From NCBI RefSeq assembly GCF_000972845.2, contig NC_040025.1:22830021-22894020 (forward strand): a stretch of 64,000 bases of DNA. Reading direction: 5' to 3'. The stretch comes from Larimichthys crocea. Lineage: Eukaryota > Chordata > Actinopteri > Sciaenidae. Below are positions 22,055-32,315 of the stretch, in pieces (position 1 is the stretch's first letter; every line of letters starts with the position of its first letter). The notes under the pieces were generated by a model. That model saw only the letters and a list, made by a program, of their open reading frames with translations. It had not been told where the DNA came from and made no database searches. The translations under genes were made by a program, and so were the position numbers.

Positions 22055-24647
22055 TTGAGTGTGCGTGCAAGGGACACTTATGTTATCCACCGCGCTTATT
22101 TTGTATTATCTTATTATGATTCCTTACGTCCTTTTTTTTTTCGGTTCCGCTCTCCTCCCAGAGTTTTTGTCGCACATACACAAAACGGGTTCAAACGACG
22201 GCTCGGCCGGACATGTGGCTATGTCTTTCAAGAGTTTCGGCAAACGGTTTTTGCCAAAATCCAGAAAAACGAACCAAAAAATGAATGGGTGTATTGCGAG
22301 AACCTCCAGACCTAGAGTGCGTGATGTCATCGTTAGAGTGAGAGGGGAGAGAAAAATCAGTGAAAAAATAAAACGGATTTCACTACCCTGGCCTCAAATG
22401 CCCAGCTACAGACATGATTACCCCTCAAATGTAGGAAAATTCGAGGTGATCGCAGTGATAAACATGTTGAAGCTGTCTCCTATATATTTTTGGCTCCATA
22501 CAGGCTGATTGATCGACTACTCCCGCCAACAGCCTCATAGACTCCAATGTTAAAAAAGGAGCGAAATTTTCTGGAGAAAGGCAGAAGTAACGTTTCTCTC
22601 TCTTGCCCGGAGGGCACATTTCTTCATTTATCGACACAAAACGAATATGTAAAACGATCAGGAAGGTCTCATCGTGCCTCAGGTTAAGCCGGTTCAATGA
22701 TTGGAATTACGGTTTGGCCAAAAGTCCTCCTTTTCGAGAGGAGTTCTCAGCATTTTCTCTCTCTCAGTCCTAACTGACATTCTAACAGGTGCAGATCAGC
22801 TGCTGCTGATAGGTCCTGGTTGCTGGCAACCTCAGCCTGCGTGAAGGAGAAGAGGGGGGAGGGGCCACCAGAAGCCGAGCGGCAGCCATTTTAGTAGTTC
22901 TTGGCACTTAATTTGAACTTGTCTAAAATGGCAGACAGAGACAGCAGAGCAGCTAGCTCGTTAACATGCTAATGATAATTACCATTAGCCACTAGGAATT
23001 AAATACATGCTAATATTAACATGGTAATGCCAACATGGTAATGTTAATTGCTAGTGCTTTCACGTTAACATTAATGCTACAGGCTATGCAACATGCTAAT
23101 GCTAACATGCTATGCTAACATGCTAATGCTAACACTAATGCTACATGACAATGCTAACATGTTAATGTTAACTGTTAGCCCATCAGCGTTAACATGCTAA
23201 TGTTAAATCCAATTGCTAATGTTAGGCAACTCAGCGCGAAAATGCTAATGTTAACATGCTAATGCTAACATGCTAATGTTTTAACTGTTAGCCATCATCG
23301 CAACATGCTAATGTAACATGCGCAATGCTAACTGTAAGTTAAACATCTATGCTAACATGCTAATGTTAACAGCTAGCCCACGTAACATGCAATGTAACAT
23401 GAATGTTCATGCTATGTTAATTAGCGCATCAGTTAAAAATGCTAAGTTAAACATGCCTAAATTTACCATGCTAATGCTAAACATAGTAATGATAACATGG
23501 TAAATGCAACATGTTAATGTTTAACAGGCTAAATGCTAAATGCCATGTAACATGCTAATGTTTAACTGGACATCAGGCTAATGCAATGGGTACATCCCAA
23601 TGGTTAACTGTTAGCCCATCAGCGCTAACATGCTAAGGCTAACATGCAATGCTAACATGCTAATGTTAACTGTTAGCCCATCAGCGCTAACATGCTAATG
23701 TTAACATGCAATGCTAAACATGCTAATGCGTAACATGCTAATGCTAAAAAAAAATGCTAATGTTAACATGTTAATGCTAACATGCTAATGTTAACTGCTA
23801 GTGCATCAGTGCTTAAACATGTAATGCTTGAAAATGCCAATGGGTAACTGCTACCATCAGTGTTAACATGCAAGGTTAACATGCTAAGGTAACAGGCAAT
23901 GTTAACTGTTAGCCCCATCAGGCTTACAGCTAAGGTAACATGCTAATGCTAACATGCAATGCTAACTAAATAACATGCGAATGTTAACATGCTAATGTTA
24001 ACATGCTAATGCAAACATGCTAATGTTAACATGCTTATGCCCATCGCGCTAACATGTATGCTAACATGCAAATGCTAACATGCTAATGTATAACATGCTA
24101 ATGGTAACATGCCAATGTAACTGTTAGACATCGCGCTAACATGCTATGCTAACATCTAATGCTAACATGCTAATGTTAACTGTTAGCCCATCAAGCGCTA
24201 ACATGCTAATGCCTAACATGCTAATGCTAACATGCTAGTTAATGCTGTAACGGCGCTAATGTATGTAAGTGTACTGCCATCAGCGCTAAACTGCTAATGC
24301 TAAAATGCGATGTTACAAATGGTGAATGTTAACATGCCAATGTAACATGCTAATGTTAACGGCTATGTCCAATCTATGTTGTAACATCGCTAATGTTAAC
24401 ATGCTAACTGCTAGCTAAAATGCTAATGCTATAATGCTAGCACGTAAGCGCTAGCTGCTCCTGTATAAATAAACATGTTAAAAATGACTGTTGAGGTGTG
24501 CTTTTTGAATACAGACCCCCCACAACAGCCCACTCGTCACTCTCAAAATTTCTTTTCTAGTACTGAATTTGCTGAGCGCAGTATAATAATTGTGGGAGCG
24601 ACGGGGCCAGAGTAGGCACACCAAAAATTCTTTAGAAATTTTTCTAG
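22055..24647 (+). repeat. Composite repeat, copy C
   Basis: Begins with a single type-a stem-loop unit (damaged) and repeats copy B nearly base for base to about 22,970, differing mainly by single-base losses. Its minisatellite (22,960-24,470) is about twice as long as in copy B. It ends with the AAATAAACATG block, GGGCCAGAGT, the AT-rich palindrome and CTAG (24,644-24,647). Confidence 0.75.
22960..24470 (+). repeat. 14-bp minisatellite, long array
   Basis: About 1.5 kb of GCTAACATGCTAAT-type units with CTGTTAGCCCATCAGC punctuation. Many units have lost one or two bases and there is an A8 run near 23,745, which looks like consensus error from long reads as much as true divergence. Confidence 0.9.
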
Positions 24648-25975
24648 TTATGTAAACTTATTCTTCCGCCCTTTTTGTCACGCTACTCCTCCCAGAGTTT
24701 TTGTCGCACATACACAAAACAGGTTATCAAAACGACCGCTCGGCAGGAATCGATTGCTATGACTTTTCTAAGAGTTTCGTTGTTTTTCGCGAATTTATGG
24801 CGAAAAATTTCCCATAAGGAATGAATGGGGAGGCCCGAAAAAAAATACATTTCAACAGACATTTTCAACAATGAACTGCTCTGGCATACTTTCACCCGAG
24901 AGACTTCGTTTAAACTTTAAACGTAGGTTGCTTCCCTTATCTTCAGGGATTCCTCACTCATCGACGCTTTTACCGTTTTTAAACTATCAAGGCTCAAAGT
25001 GAGCGGTTTTAGTCAAAATTTCTGGGTTTATAATGGGTGTGTATGTGGCGGAATGTTTGTGCTAGAGTGGGATGAACATCATCAGCTAGAGTGAGAGAGC
25101 AGGAGAAAAATCGTGAAAAATAAACGTATTTCACGGACCGTGGCCTCAAATGCCCAGCTACAGACCATGATTATCCCTCAATAGTAGGAAAAATTCGAGG
25201 TGATCGCAGTGATAAACTGTTGAAGCTGTCTCTTTTTATAGTTTTGGCTCCATACAGGCTAATTGATCGAGTACCCCCCTCCACAGCCTCATTCACTCCC
25301 ATGGTTTTTGGAGCATAGAATTTTCTGGAACGAGCAGGGAGCACGTGTGCTTCTCTCTGACTCCTCGGCCAAAGTTTATACAATTTCGCCTGAAACTATT
25401 GGCACAGACATTATACACAAGACGAGCATTCTTCTGGTCATTTCAGATTTTGGTTTTGATGCATACCTTGTAGGTTTTTTTGGCCCCTTCGAGGGGGATC
25501 ATTCAGACATATACTGTGCATCTCAGTGGGACAGACAGAGCATGGCACACTGTGACTAATTACTCTGACCTGCAGCTCACCCTGGTTGCTTGGCACCTCA
25601 ACTGCCTTTTGAACAACTTTTGAAGTCTCTGTATGATATCAGACTATCAAGACTACATTTTTAATGTCGGCCATTTTATCCTTGTCTCTCACAAACACAT
25701 AGATAGAGAGACAGACACACCACACACAGGCAGACAGACAGGCAGACGCACACACCCACACACACACACACACAGACAGAACAAGCACACACACACACAC
25801 ACAGGACAAGTTTTTCAAAATAAGAGTCCCTTCAAAATAAGAGCCCAATAAAAAGGCAATGATGACACAGCTTGTTGTATTATTACTGAATTTTCTGAGC
25901 AGTGTCAGTAATAATGTATGGGGACGACGGGGCCAGAGTCACGCACACTCAAAAATTTTTTAGAAGTTTTTCTAG
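24648..25975 (+). repeat. Composite repeat, copy D (CA type)
   Basis: Shares the TTCTTCCGCCC leader and CGCACATACACAAAAC block, but then has a different 5' body (about 24,780-25,130, also in copy H), rejoins the common body (ACAGACCATGATTATCCC on), and continues with the CA-type 3' half: GACTACATTTTTAATGTCGG, a (CA)n tract at about 25,745-25,802, CAAGTTTTTCAAAATAAGAG, ending GGGCCAGAGTCACGCACACTC and TTTTTCTAG at 25,975. Confidence 0.75.
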
Positions 25976-27493
25976 TTATTATTCTTCCGCCCTTTTTTTG
26001 GCTCGCATCTCCTCCCAGAGTTTTTGTCGCACATACACAAAACGGGTATCAAAATGTGCGGCTCGGCCAGGACATGTGTGCTATGACTTTTCTAAGAGTT
26101 TCGGCAAACGGTTTTGCCAAAAATCGCCAAAAACTAAGCCAAAAAATGAATGGGTGTGTATTGCAAGAACTTTCCAGAGCTAGAGTGAGTGATGTCATCG
26201 CTAGAGTGAAGGGGGAGAGAAAAAGTCGCCGAAAAATAAATTTGTAAACTGCGACTGTGGCCGCAAATGCACAGCTACAGACGTGATTATCCCCTCAAAC
26301 GTAGGAAAATTCGAGGCGGTCGCAGTGATAACACTGTTGAAGCTGTCTCTGTTATAGTTTTGGCTCCCTATGCGCTAATTGATCGACTACTCCCCCCAAC
26401 AGCCTCATATACTCCCATGTTAAAAAAGCGGGAAATTTTCTGGAGGAAGGCAGAAGTAACGTTTCTCTCTCTTGCTCCTGAGGGCACATTTCTTAATTTA
26501 TCGACACAAAACGGCTATGTAGACGATCAGGAAGGGCTCACGGTGCTCAAAGTTAAGCCGGTTCAATGATTGGAAATACGGTTTTGGCCAGAAATCCTTC
26601 CTGTTCGAGAGGAGGTCTCAGCATTTTCTCTCAGTCTCTAACTGACATTCTAACAGGTGCAGTAACTGCTCTGCTGATTACAGTTGGTCCTGGTTGCTTG
26701 GCAACCTCAGCCTGCTTGAAGGAGGAGAGGGGGGAAGGGCCAGCAGAACCTGAGTGGCGGCCATTTTAGTAGTTCTTGGCACTTAATTTGAACCTGTCTG
26801 TGTAAAATGGCAGACAGAGACAGCAGAGCAGCTAGCGCATTAGCGCTAGCTGTAAAGACATGCTATTTGCTAACATTAGCGACCAATACTAAAATTACTA
26901 CTAATTAACATTAGCCACTAGGAATTAAATACATGTTAATTGTTAACATGCTAATGCTAACATGCTAATGCAAACATGCTAATGTTAACATGCTAATGTT
27001 AACATGCTAATGCTAACTGCTAGCGCATCAACGTTAACATGGTGATGCTAACATGGTAACGCTAACATGCTAATGGTAATATGTTAATGTTAACATGCTC
27101 ATGCTAACTGCTAGCGCATCACCAATAACATGCTAATGGCAATTGCTAATGGTAACATGCTCATGGTAACTGCTAGTGCATCACCGCTAACATGCTAATG
27201 GCAATTGCTAATGCTAACATGCTAATGCTAACTGCTAACGCATCAACGCTAACATGCTAATGGTAACATGCTAATGTTAATTGCTAGCACTAGCTGCTCC
27301 TGTGTCTAAATAAACATGTTAAAAATGACTATTTGAGGTGTGCTTTTTGAATACAGACCCCCAGCAACAGCCCACTCGTCACTCTCAAAATTTCTTTTCT
27401 AGTACTGAATTTGCTGAGCAGTGTCAGTAATAATGCATGAGGATGACGGGGCCAGAGTCACGCACACTCAAAATTTCTTTAGAAATTTTTTAG
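25976..27493 (+). repeat. Composite repeat, copy E
   Basis: Starts TTATTCTTCCGCCC directly after the CTAG of copy D, with no stem-loop unit. Same body as copy B, then a cleaner 14-bp minisatellite (26,870-27,300), the AAATAAACATG block, and the 3' end AAAATTTCTTTAGAAATTTT then TTAG. It is the last copy of the four-copy head-to-tail array. Its fewer indels make it the best guide to the family sequence. Confidence 0.75.
26870..27300 (+). repeat. 14-bp minisatellite, regular array
   Basis: GCTAACATGCTAAT units with little indel noise, punctuated by ACTGCTAGCGCATCA every few units. Preceded by a palindromic AGCGCATTAGCGCTAGCTG that may be the seed of the array. Confidence 0.9.
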
Positions 27494-27976
27494 TTTTTAG
27501 CTACTATCTATAACAGCAAAAAAGTTTTGGCTCTTCAAATGTTCTTTTTTTTTCATGTAACACAAATATTTGTGGTCATTTGCTGAAAATAATAACAGCA
27601 GCAAAAGACACAACACACAACACAATTAAAACAAAAAGTGCATCAGTCAAATTGTTTAACAGAACCATGACTGGTTTATCTGCAAATAACAATAATAATA
27701 TCATTTAAAAGAATCATATTCAAGTATTTATGCAATCGAAATCTATTCAACTTGAAGTGCATGAGGATGAGGTATTTGTGGAGTTAAGCCAAATGTTTTT
27801 CAAATATAAAATTATATGCACTGACATGTGTCAACCTCAACTACAAAAAATGTAATAAAATAAATAAAACAAGTGCATCCTCAAAAATAAAGTGAATCAT
27901 CAACCAAAGGTTTACAGAATTATTAATCTGTCTAATGTCTACATTGCCTTTTCTATTTGCTAGGTAAATGTAAATG
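27494..27976. other. AT-rich flank, probably outer hAT interior
   Basis: A/T-rich non-coding sequence between the composite repeat array and the L2-like tail. By position it would be untranslated sequence of the outer hAT. The last bases (TAAATGTAAATG) are the ATGTAA repeat at the LINE 3' end. Confidence 0.4.
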
Positions 27977-27978
27977 TA

Positions 27979-29618
27979 CAGTGGTATGAAAAAGTTTGGG
28001 CACCCCTGATCGTTTTCAGGATTTTCCTTTATAAATCATTGGTTGTTCGGATCAGCAATTTCAGTTAAATATATCATATAGCAGACAAACACAGTGATAT
28101 TTGAGAAGTGAAATGACGTTTATAGGCTTAACAGAAAGTGTGCAATAATTACTTAAACAAAAGTGGACAGGTGCATAAATTTGGGCACCCCAACAGAAAA
28201 ATTACATCAATATTTCGTAGATCCTCCTTTTGCAGAAATAACAGCCTCTAAACGCTTCCTATAGCTTCCAATGAGGGTCTGGAGTGTGGTTGAAGGTATT
28301 TTTGACCATTCTTCTTTACAAAACATCTCCAGTTCAGTCAGGTTTGATGGCTTTAGAGCATGGACAGCCCGCTTTAAATCACACCACAGATTTTCAATAA
28401 TGTTCAGGTCTGGGGACTGAGATGGCCATTCCAGAACGTTGTAGTTGTTCCTCTGCATGAATGCCTTTGTAGAGTTTGAGCAGTGTTTGGGGTCGTTGTC
28501 TTGTTGAAGTATCCAGCCCCGGCGCAACTTCAACTTTGTCACTGATTCTTGAACATTGTTGGCAAGAATCTGCTGATACTGACTGGAATCCATGCGACCT
28601 TCAACTCTTACAAGATTGCCAGTACCTGCACTGGCCACACAGCCCCACAGCATGATGGAACCGCCACCAAATTTTACTGTGGGTAGCAAGTGTTTGTCTT
28701 GGAATGCTGTGTTCTTCTTCCGCCATGCATACCGCCACTTGTAATGTCCAAATAACTCAATTTTACATTCATCAGTCCATAGGACCTTATTCCAAAAGGA
28801 AGATGGCTTGTCCAAATGTGCTTTAGCATACCTCAAGCGACTCTGTTTGTGGCATGTGCGTAGAAAAGGCTTCCGCCGCATTACTCTCCCATACAGCATC
28901 TCCTTGTGCAAAGTGCACTGAATAGTTGAACGATGCACAGTGACACCTTCTGCAGCAAGATCATGTTGTTGGTCTTTGGAGCTGGTCTGTGGGTTGAGTT
29001 TGACCGTTCTCACCATCCTTCGCCTCTGCTTCTCTGAGATTTTTCTTGGCCTGCCACTCCGGGCCTTAACTAGGACTGTGCCTGTGGTCTTCCATTCCCT
29101 CACTATGTTCCTCACAGTGGAAACTGACAGCTTAAATCTCTGAGCCAGCTTTTTGTATCCTTCCCCTAAACCATGATGTTGGACAATCTTTGTTTTCAGG
29201 TCATTTGAGAGTTGTTTTGAGGCTCCCATGGTGCCACTCCTCAGAGAAGATGCAAAAGGGAGAACAACTTGCTACTGGCCACCTGAAATACCCTTTCTCA
29301 CGATTGGCTTCACCTGTGTATGTAGGTCAAGGGTCAGTGAGCTTACCAAACAAACTTTGTGTTCCAATAATTAGTGCTAAAGGTACTCAAATCAATAAAA
29401 CAACAAGGGTGCCCAAATTTATGCACCTGTCCACTTTTGTTTAAGTAATTATTGCACACTTTCTGTTAAGCCTATAAACTTCATTTCACTTCTCAAATAT
29501 CACTGTGTTTGTCTGCTATATGATATATTTAACTGAAATTGCTGATCCGAACAACCAATGATTTATAAAGGAAAATCCTGAAAACGATCAGGGGTGCCCA
29601 AACTTTTTCATACCACTG
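27979..29618 (-). mobile_element. Complete young Tc1-like transposon, 1,640 bp
   Basis: Begins CAGTGGTATGAAAAAG after TA (27,977-27,978) and ends CTTTTTCATACCACTG before TA (29,619-29,620), the TA target duplication of the Tc1/mariner superfamily. The terminal inverted repeats are 212 bp (27,979-28,190 and 29,407-29,618); by eye they differ at one position. Such long, nearly identical repeats and an unbroken transposase say the insertion is recent. It landed in the ATGTAA microsatellite tail of an L2-like LINE. Confidence 0.95.
28207..29229 (-). CDS. Tc1 transposase, intact 340 residues
   Basis: Cut-and-paste DNA transposase of the Tc1 group, which binds the element's inverted repeats and inserts at TA. 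One uninterrupted frame from ATG at 29,229 to the stop at 28,207. N-terminal paired-like helix-turn-helix region (about 1-115) with an AT-hook-like GRPR at 59-62; catalytic DDE domain with Asp153 (LWTDEC), Asp244 (QQDNDPKH) and Glu279 (PDLNIIENLW). The spacing of 34 residues between the last two is the DD34E signature. It ends GGSTKY. The length is usual for the family and no key residue is missing, so it may be functional. The start lies about 180 bp inside the right inverted repeat, the normal layout. Confidence 0.95.
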   Translation of the reverse strand: MGASKQLSNDLKTKIVQHHGLGEGYKKLAQRFKLSVSTVRNIVREWKTTGTVLVKARSGRPRKISEKQRRRMVRTVKLNPQTSSKDQQHDLAAEGVTVHRSTIQCTLHKEMLYGRVMRRKPFLRTCHKQSRLRYAKAHLDKPSSFWNKVLWTDECKIELFGHYKWRYAWRKKNTAFQDKHLLPTVKFGGGSIMLWGCVASAGTGNLVRVEGRMDSSQYQQILANNVQESVTKLKLRRGWILQQDNDPKHCSNSTKAFMQRNNYNVLEWPSQSPDLNIIENLWCDLKRAVHALKPSNLTELEMFCKEEWSKIPSTTLQTLIGSYRKRLEAVISAKGGSTKY

Positions 29619-29620
29619 TA

Positions 29621-29905
29621 AATGTAAATGTAAATGTACTTTATTTATACAGCCCTTTACAACAGTCCTTTCGGTGTACCAAAGTGCTTTACAGTAGACA
29701 ATAAATAACGAGAACAATAGGTAAAAAACAAACAAAATAAAAACAATAAAATGCAACAAAATCGAATAAGAAATGATAAAAGTGTCATCATACTACTGGG
29801 TGTTAAAAGCCATCCTAAATAAGTGGGTTTTTAGCTTGGATTTAAAAAGGCCCAGATCAGAAACGAGACGCATCTCGACGGGGAGCTTATTCCAGAGCCT
29901 AGGTA
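29621..29905 (-). mobile_element. L2-like LINE 3' end fragment
   Basis: On the minus strand it encodes PRLWNKLPVEMRL followed by FKSKLKTHLF, the typical last residues of L2/Rex1-type LINE proteins, then a short 3' untranslated region and an ATGTAA tail repeat split by the Tc1 insertion. It is a 5'-truncated insertion at or next to the end of the hAT transposase gene. Confidence 0.65.
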
Positions 29906-31571
29906 AGGGCATCAGTGGGAGATTTTTCTTAACAGAAAGAAGCATCTCTGCCTTCTCACATCCAATTCGGTTTCTTTTTTCATCAATAACATTTGCAGCA
30001 GCAGAAAACAAACGTTCACTGTCTATGCTGGTGCAAGGGGAGGACAGGTATTTCTGTGCGTTTTCTTGCTTCTCCAGTACTCCATGGGGCTCTTGGATCG
30101 AGGAATTGTGGGCTCTGAGAGATAGGCTTGAATGTAAAGTAGAAGAACAATAACAAAGAACAAAAACAAAATTATATATTTAACATTACTATGTTTTGTT
30201 CTATCAGAGATAGCCAAAGCTTTATTTAAACAATAAATGAATTACCTGCTGATCTGTTTGGCTTTGGGTAAGCTCTTTTGTTTTGTTTTCTTGAAGGATT
30301 TCTTCATACATTGTCAGCAGGGAAAGACTGTTGTTGTCATCTGCCCTGATTTTCTTGTCCTTTAGCTTTTCAACATTTTCTGCTGATGTTGCACATCTCA
30401 CCTTGGCCAGCAACACTTCTGTTGCTTCCGTTTTTGATGCTTGGTCAAAATAGCAGTCCTTATATCTTGGATCCAAGATTGTAGCAAGAAAAAACAGGGA
30501 CTCTGTGTAGATGTGACTGAAACGCTGCTCTATGGTTTGCAGTAGGGTGCTATTAACTCCATGATCGGTTGCAACAGTCTTTTTTAACAGATGTTTTAAG
30601 GCTTCAATGGAGGGGATGACATCCGCTGCTGTGGCTGTTGCTGAGCTAATGTCTTTTGTCAGCTGTTCACAGGGGTCAAAAACAGTGAGCATGTTTTCAA
30701 TGAAAGTCCACTGGTATGGGTTCAGAAAAGCAGGTAACTCAAAATCTACTGCATATGCTGCAAGGGCTCGCCTCTGCCCCAACAAACTTCTTATCATATA
30801 GAATGTGCTGTTCCATCTAGTGGGCACATCTTGTTGAAGCCTTGCCTCTTTCATGCCTAGTTGTTTCTGTAAGCTTTGAAGATGGGAGGTGGTGAGTTGG
30901 GAGTGTCTGAAGTGTCCTACTATCTTCCTGCTGATCAAAACACAGTCTGTGATGCTTCTTTGGCTGAGCACAGCCTCGTTTACAGCGACCTGTAAAGTGT
31001 GTGCCATACAACCCAAGCTTACAAGCCCACACTCCTCCATAGCCTTGGTCATGTTTTGTGCATTATCCCTGAGCACAACATGCACTTGGTCTTTTGTTAT
31101 ACGCCACTGTGTGAGCATTCTTTCAAAAGCTTAGCATAGCATTGTTGCTGTATGTGACCCGGAGCACTCCTGTGAGTGGAGCATTGCTTTTTGCATGTTA
31201 AAATCTTGATCCAACCACTGAGCCGTTAAGCTCAGACTAACATCAGATGTCCATATGTCTGTGGTAAAACTTACGCGTAGTCCGTTCTTGTCGATCAAGT
31301 CGTGGATGTGTGTGGCAACGATGTCAAATGCCTGCCTAATTGGGACATCCACACTCCGTGTTGTTTTAGCCTTAGCACTGCTAGCTGCTACCGCGGCTGC
31401 TTTGTATTCTTTTAATACCACTTCACTGCGATGACGACTTTTCTGGTGAGCGAAAAGGTTTGCTGTATTAAAATTTGATGTCTTCTGTCCTCCTCTCAGA
31501 ATCCTCGCCAACCAAGTCTTACAAACAGCAATGCTGTTGTTATCTTCTGCTAGTGTAAAAAACGACCACAC
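29900..31571 (-). pseudogene. ZBED1-like hAT transposase of the outer element
   Basis: Ac/ZBED1-type hAT transposase in order: BED finger (VWSFFTLAEDN-type, 31,571 down), a catalytic region with FTTDIWTSDVS, LRDNAQNMTKAMEECG (second Asp), the insertion domain (RWNSTFYMIRSLL), ILDPRYKDCYF, then after a probable intron near 30,140-30,245 the C-terminal dimerisation block AYLSEPTIPRSKSPMEYW. A single TAA near 31,119-31,130 breaks the main frame (31,131-31,571 and 30,222-31,118 are in phase). The BED finger reads CKTW where the family has CxxC, so zinc binding is lost. A frame change separates PLAPA from the last helix (RIGCEKAEMLL). Confidence 0.8.
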
Positions 31572-31816
31572 TGGTGAAGAGTCTGGCAGAGACGGGGCCA
31601 GGCTGGGGTCCTGCCAATAAGGCGTGATAGCCCCAAAATCAATAAATATCGCACCATGGCCTATTTTGGGGCTACTCTGCCAGCAAACAATTTGCCCAAT
31701 TTCATTAATTTATTTTATCAGTTAAAATGAACCTATCGGGTCAATAAAAAATGACCATCCCCATATTGGCCGATATTTTATCGGTCCGATAAATATCGCG
31801 CATCCCTACTGCTAAC

Positions 31817-32315
31817 TGTGTGAGCCTCTTTAGATTAGATTAGATTAGATTAGATTAGATTAGATTCAACTTTAGTGTCATTGCACAAAGCACAAGTACT
31901 GACTGAGACAACAAAATACAGTTTAGTGTATGTACATAATGATGAGAGTGTCATACACATTCACTGGCAGTAATGAAAGAAGATTGCGGATTTAGGCCTA
32001 CAGACATTTTATCCATTGGCAAGATGGGTCTTTAAGGGATGAAAATGGACATGCCATCCACAGCTGCTGTGTTTGGAGGATCAGAGACCAGTTCCATACT
32101 ATGTTTATGATATATTTAGTTTGTTTAAACTTTCTTTGCTTACCCCATAGTTCCATACAATTAAAAAAAAAAAGTGACAGTGACAAAATTGTCTTTTTGG
32201 TCCTTTTTACCACTTTATATGAACAGCTTTTTTCCTGATGGGAAAAGCTATTTCATAATTAGGTACCGCTTTAGTGGGATATTATTCATACAGTTAACAT
32301 TTTGATATTGATATT
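31817..32315. repeat. (TAGAT)n microsatellite and unassigned sequence
   Basis: 31,831-31,866 is a clean TAGAT pentanucleotide array followed by CAACTTTAGTGTCATTGCAC, the 3' tail of a common fish retroposon, family not determined. The rest to 32,315 shows no gene. Confidence 0.6.

Larger units (their letters stand above)
17763..31808 (-). mobile_element. Old hAT insertion expanded to 14 kb by nested elements
   Basis: Left end TAGTGATGCATGATAT and right end (reverse complement) TAGGGATGCGCGATAT match at 13 of 16 positions. Immediately outside are CTGCTAAC at 17,755-17,762 and CTGCTAAC at 31,809-31,816, a perfect 8-bp duplication. The transposase gene lies on the minus strand near the right end (29,900-31,571), as expected for a ZBED1-type hAT. 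The rest is filled by later insertions: SINE (18,151), chimeric hAT (18,807), four composite repeats (20,003-27,493), an L2-like tail with a Tc1 inside it (27,961-29,905). The unfilled hAT would be roughly 3-4 kb. A chance 8-bp match between unrelated ends is possible but unlikely given the matching inverted repeats. Confidence 0.75.

Noticed and set aside
21165..24470. Regular short repeats with spacers, superficially CRISPR-like
   Set aside because: Units are tandem with no unique spacers, the context is a vertebrate genome, and no cas genes exist. It is a minisatellite.
20003..27493. Firm Helitron assignment of the composite repeat
   Set aside because: CTAG after a palindrome is suggestive, but no Rep/helicase relative, no clear TC start and no empty site can be shown here. 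Kept as an open alternative.
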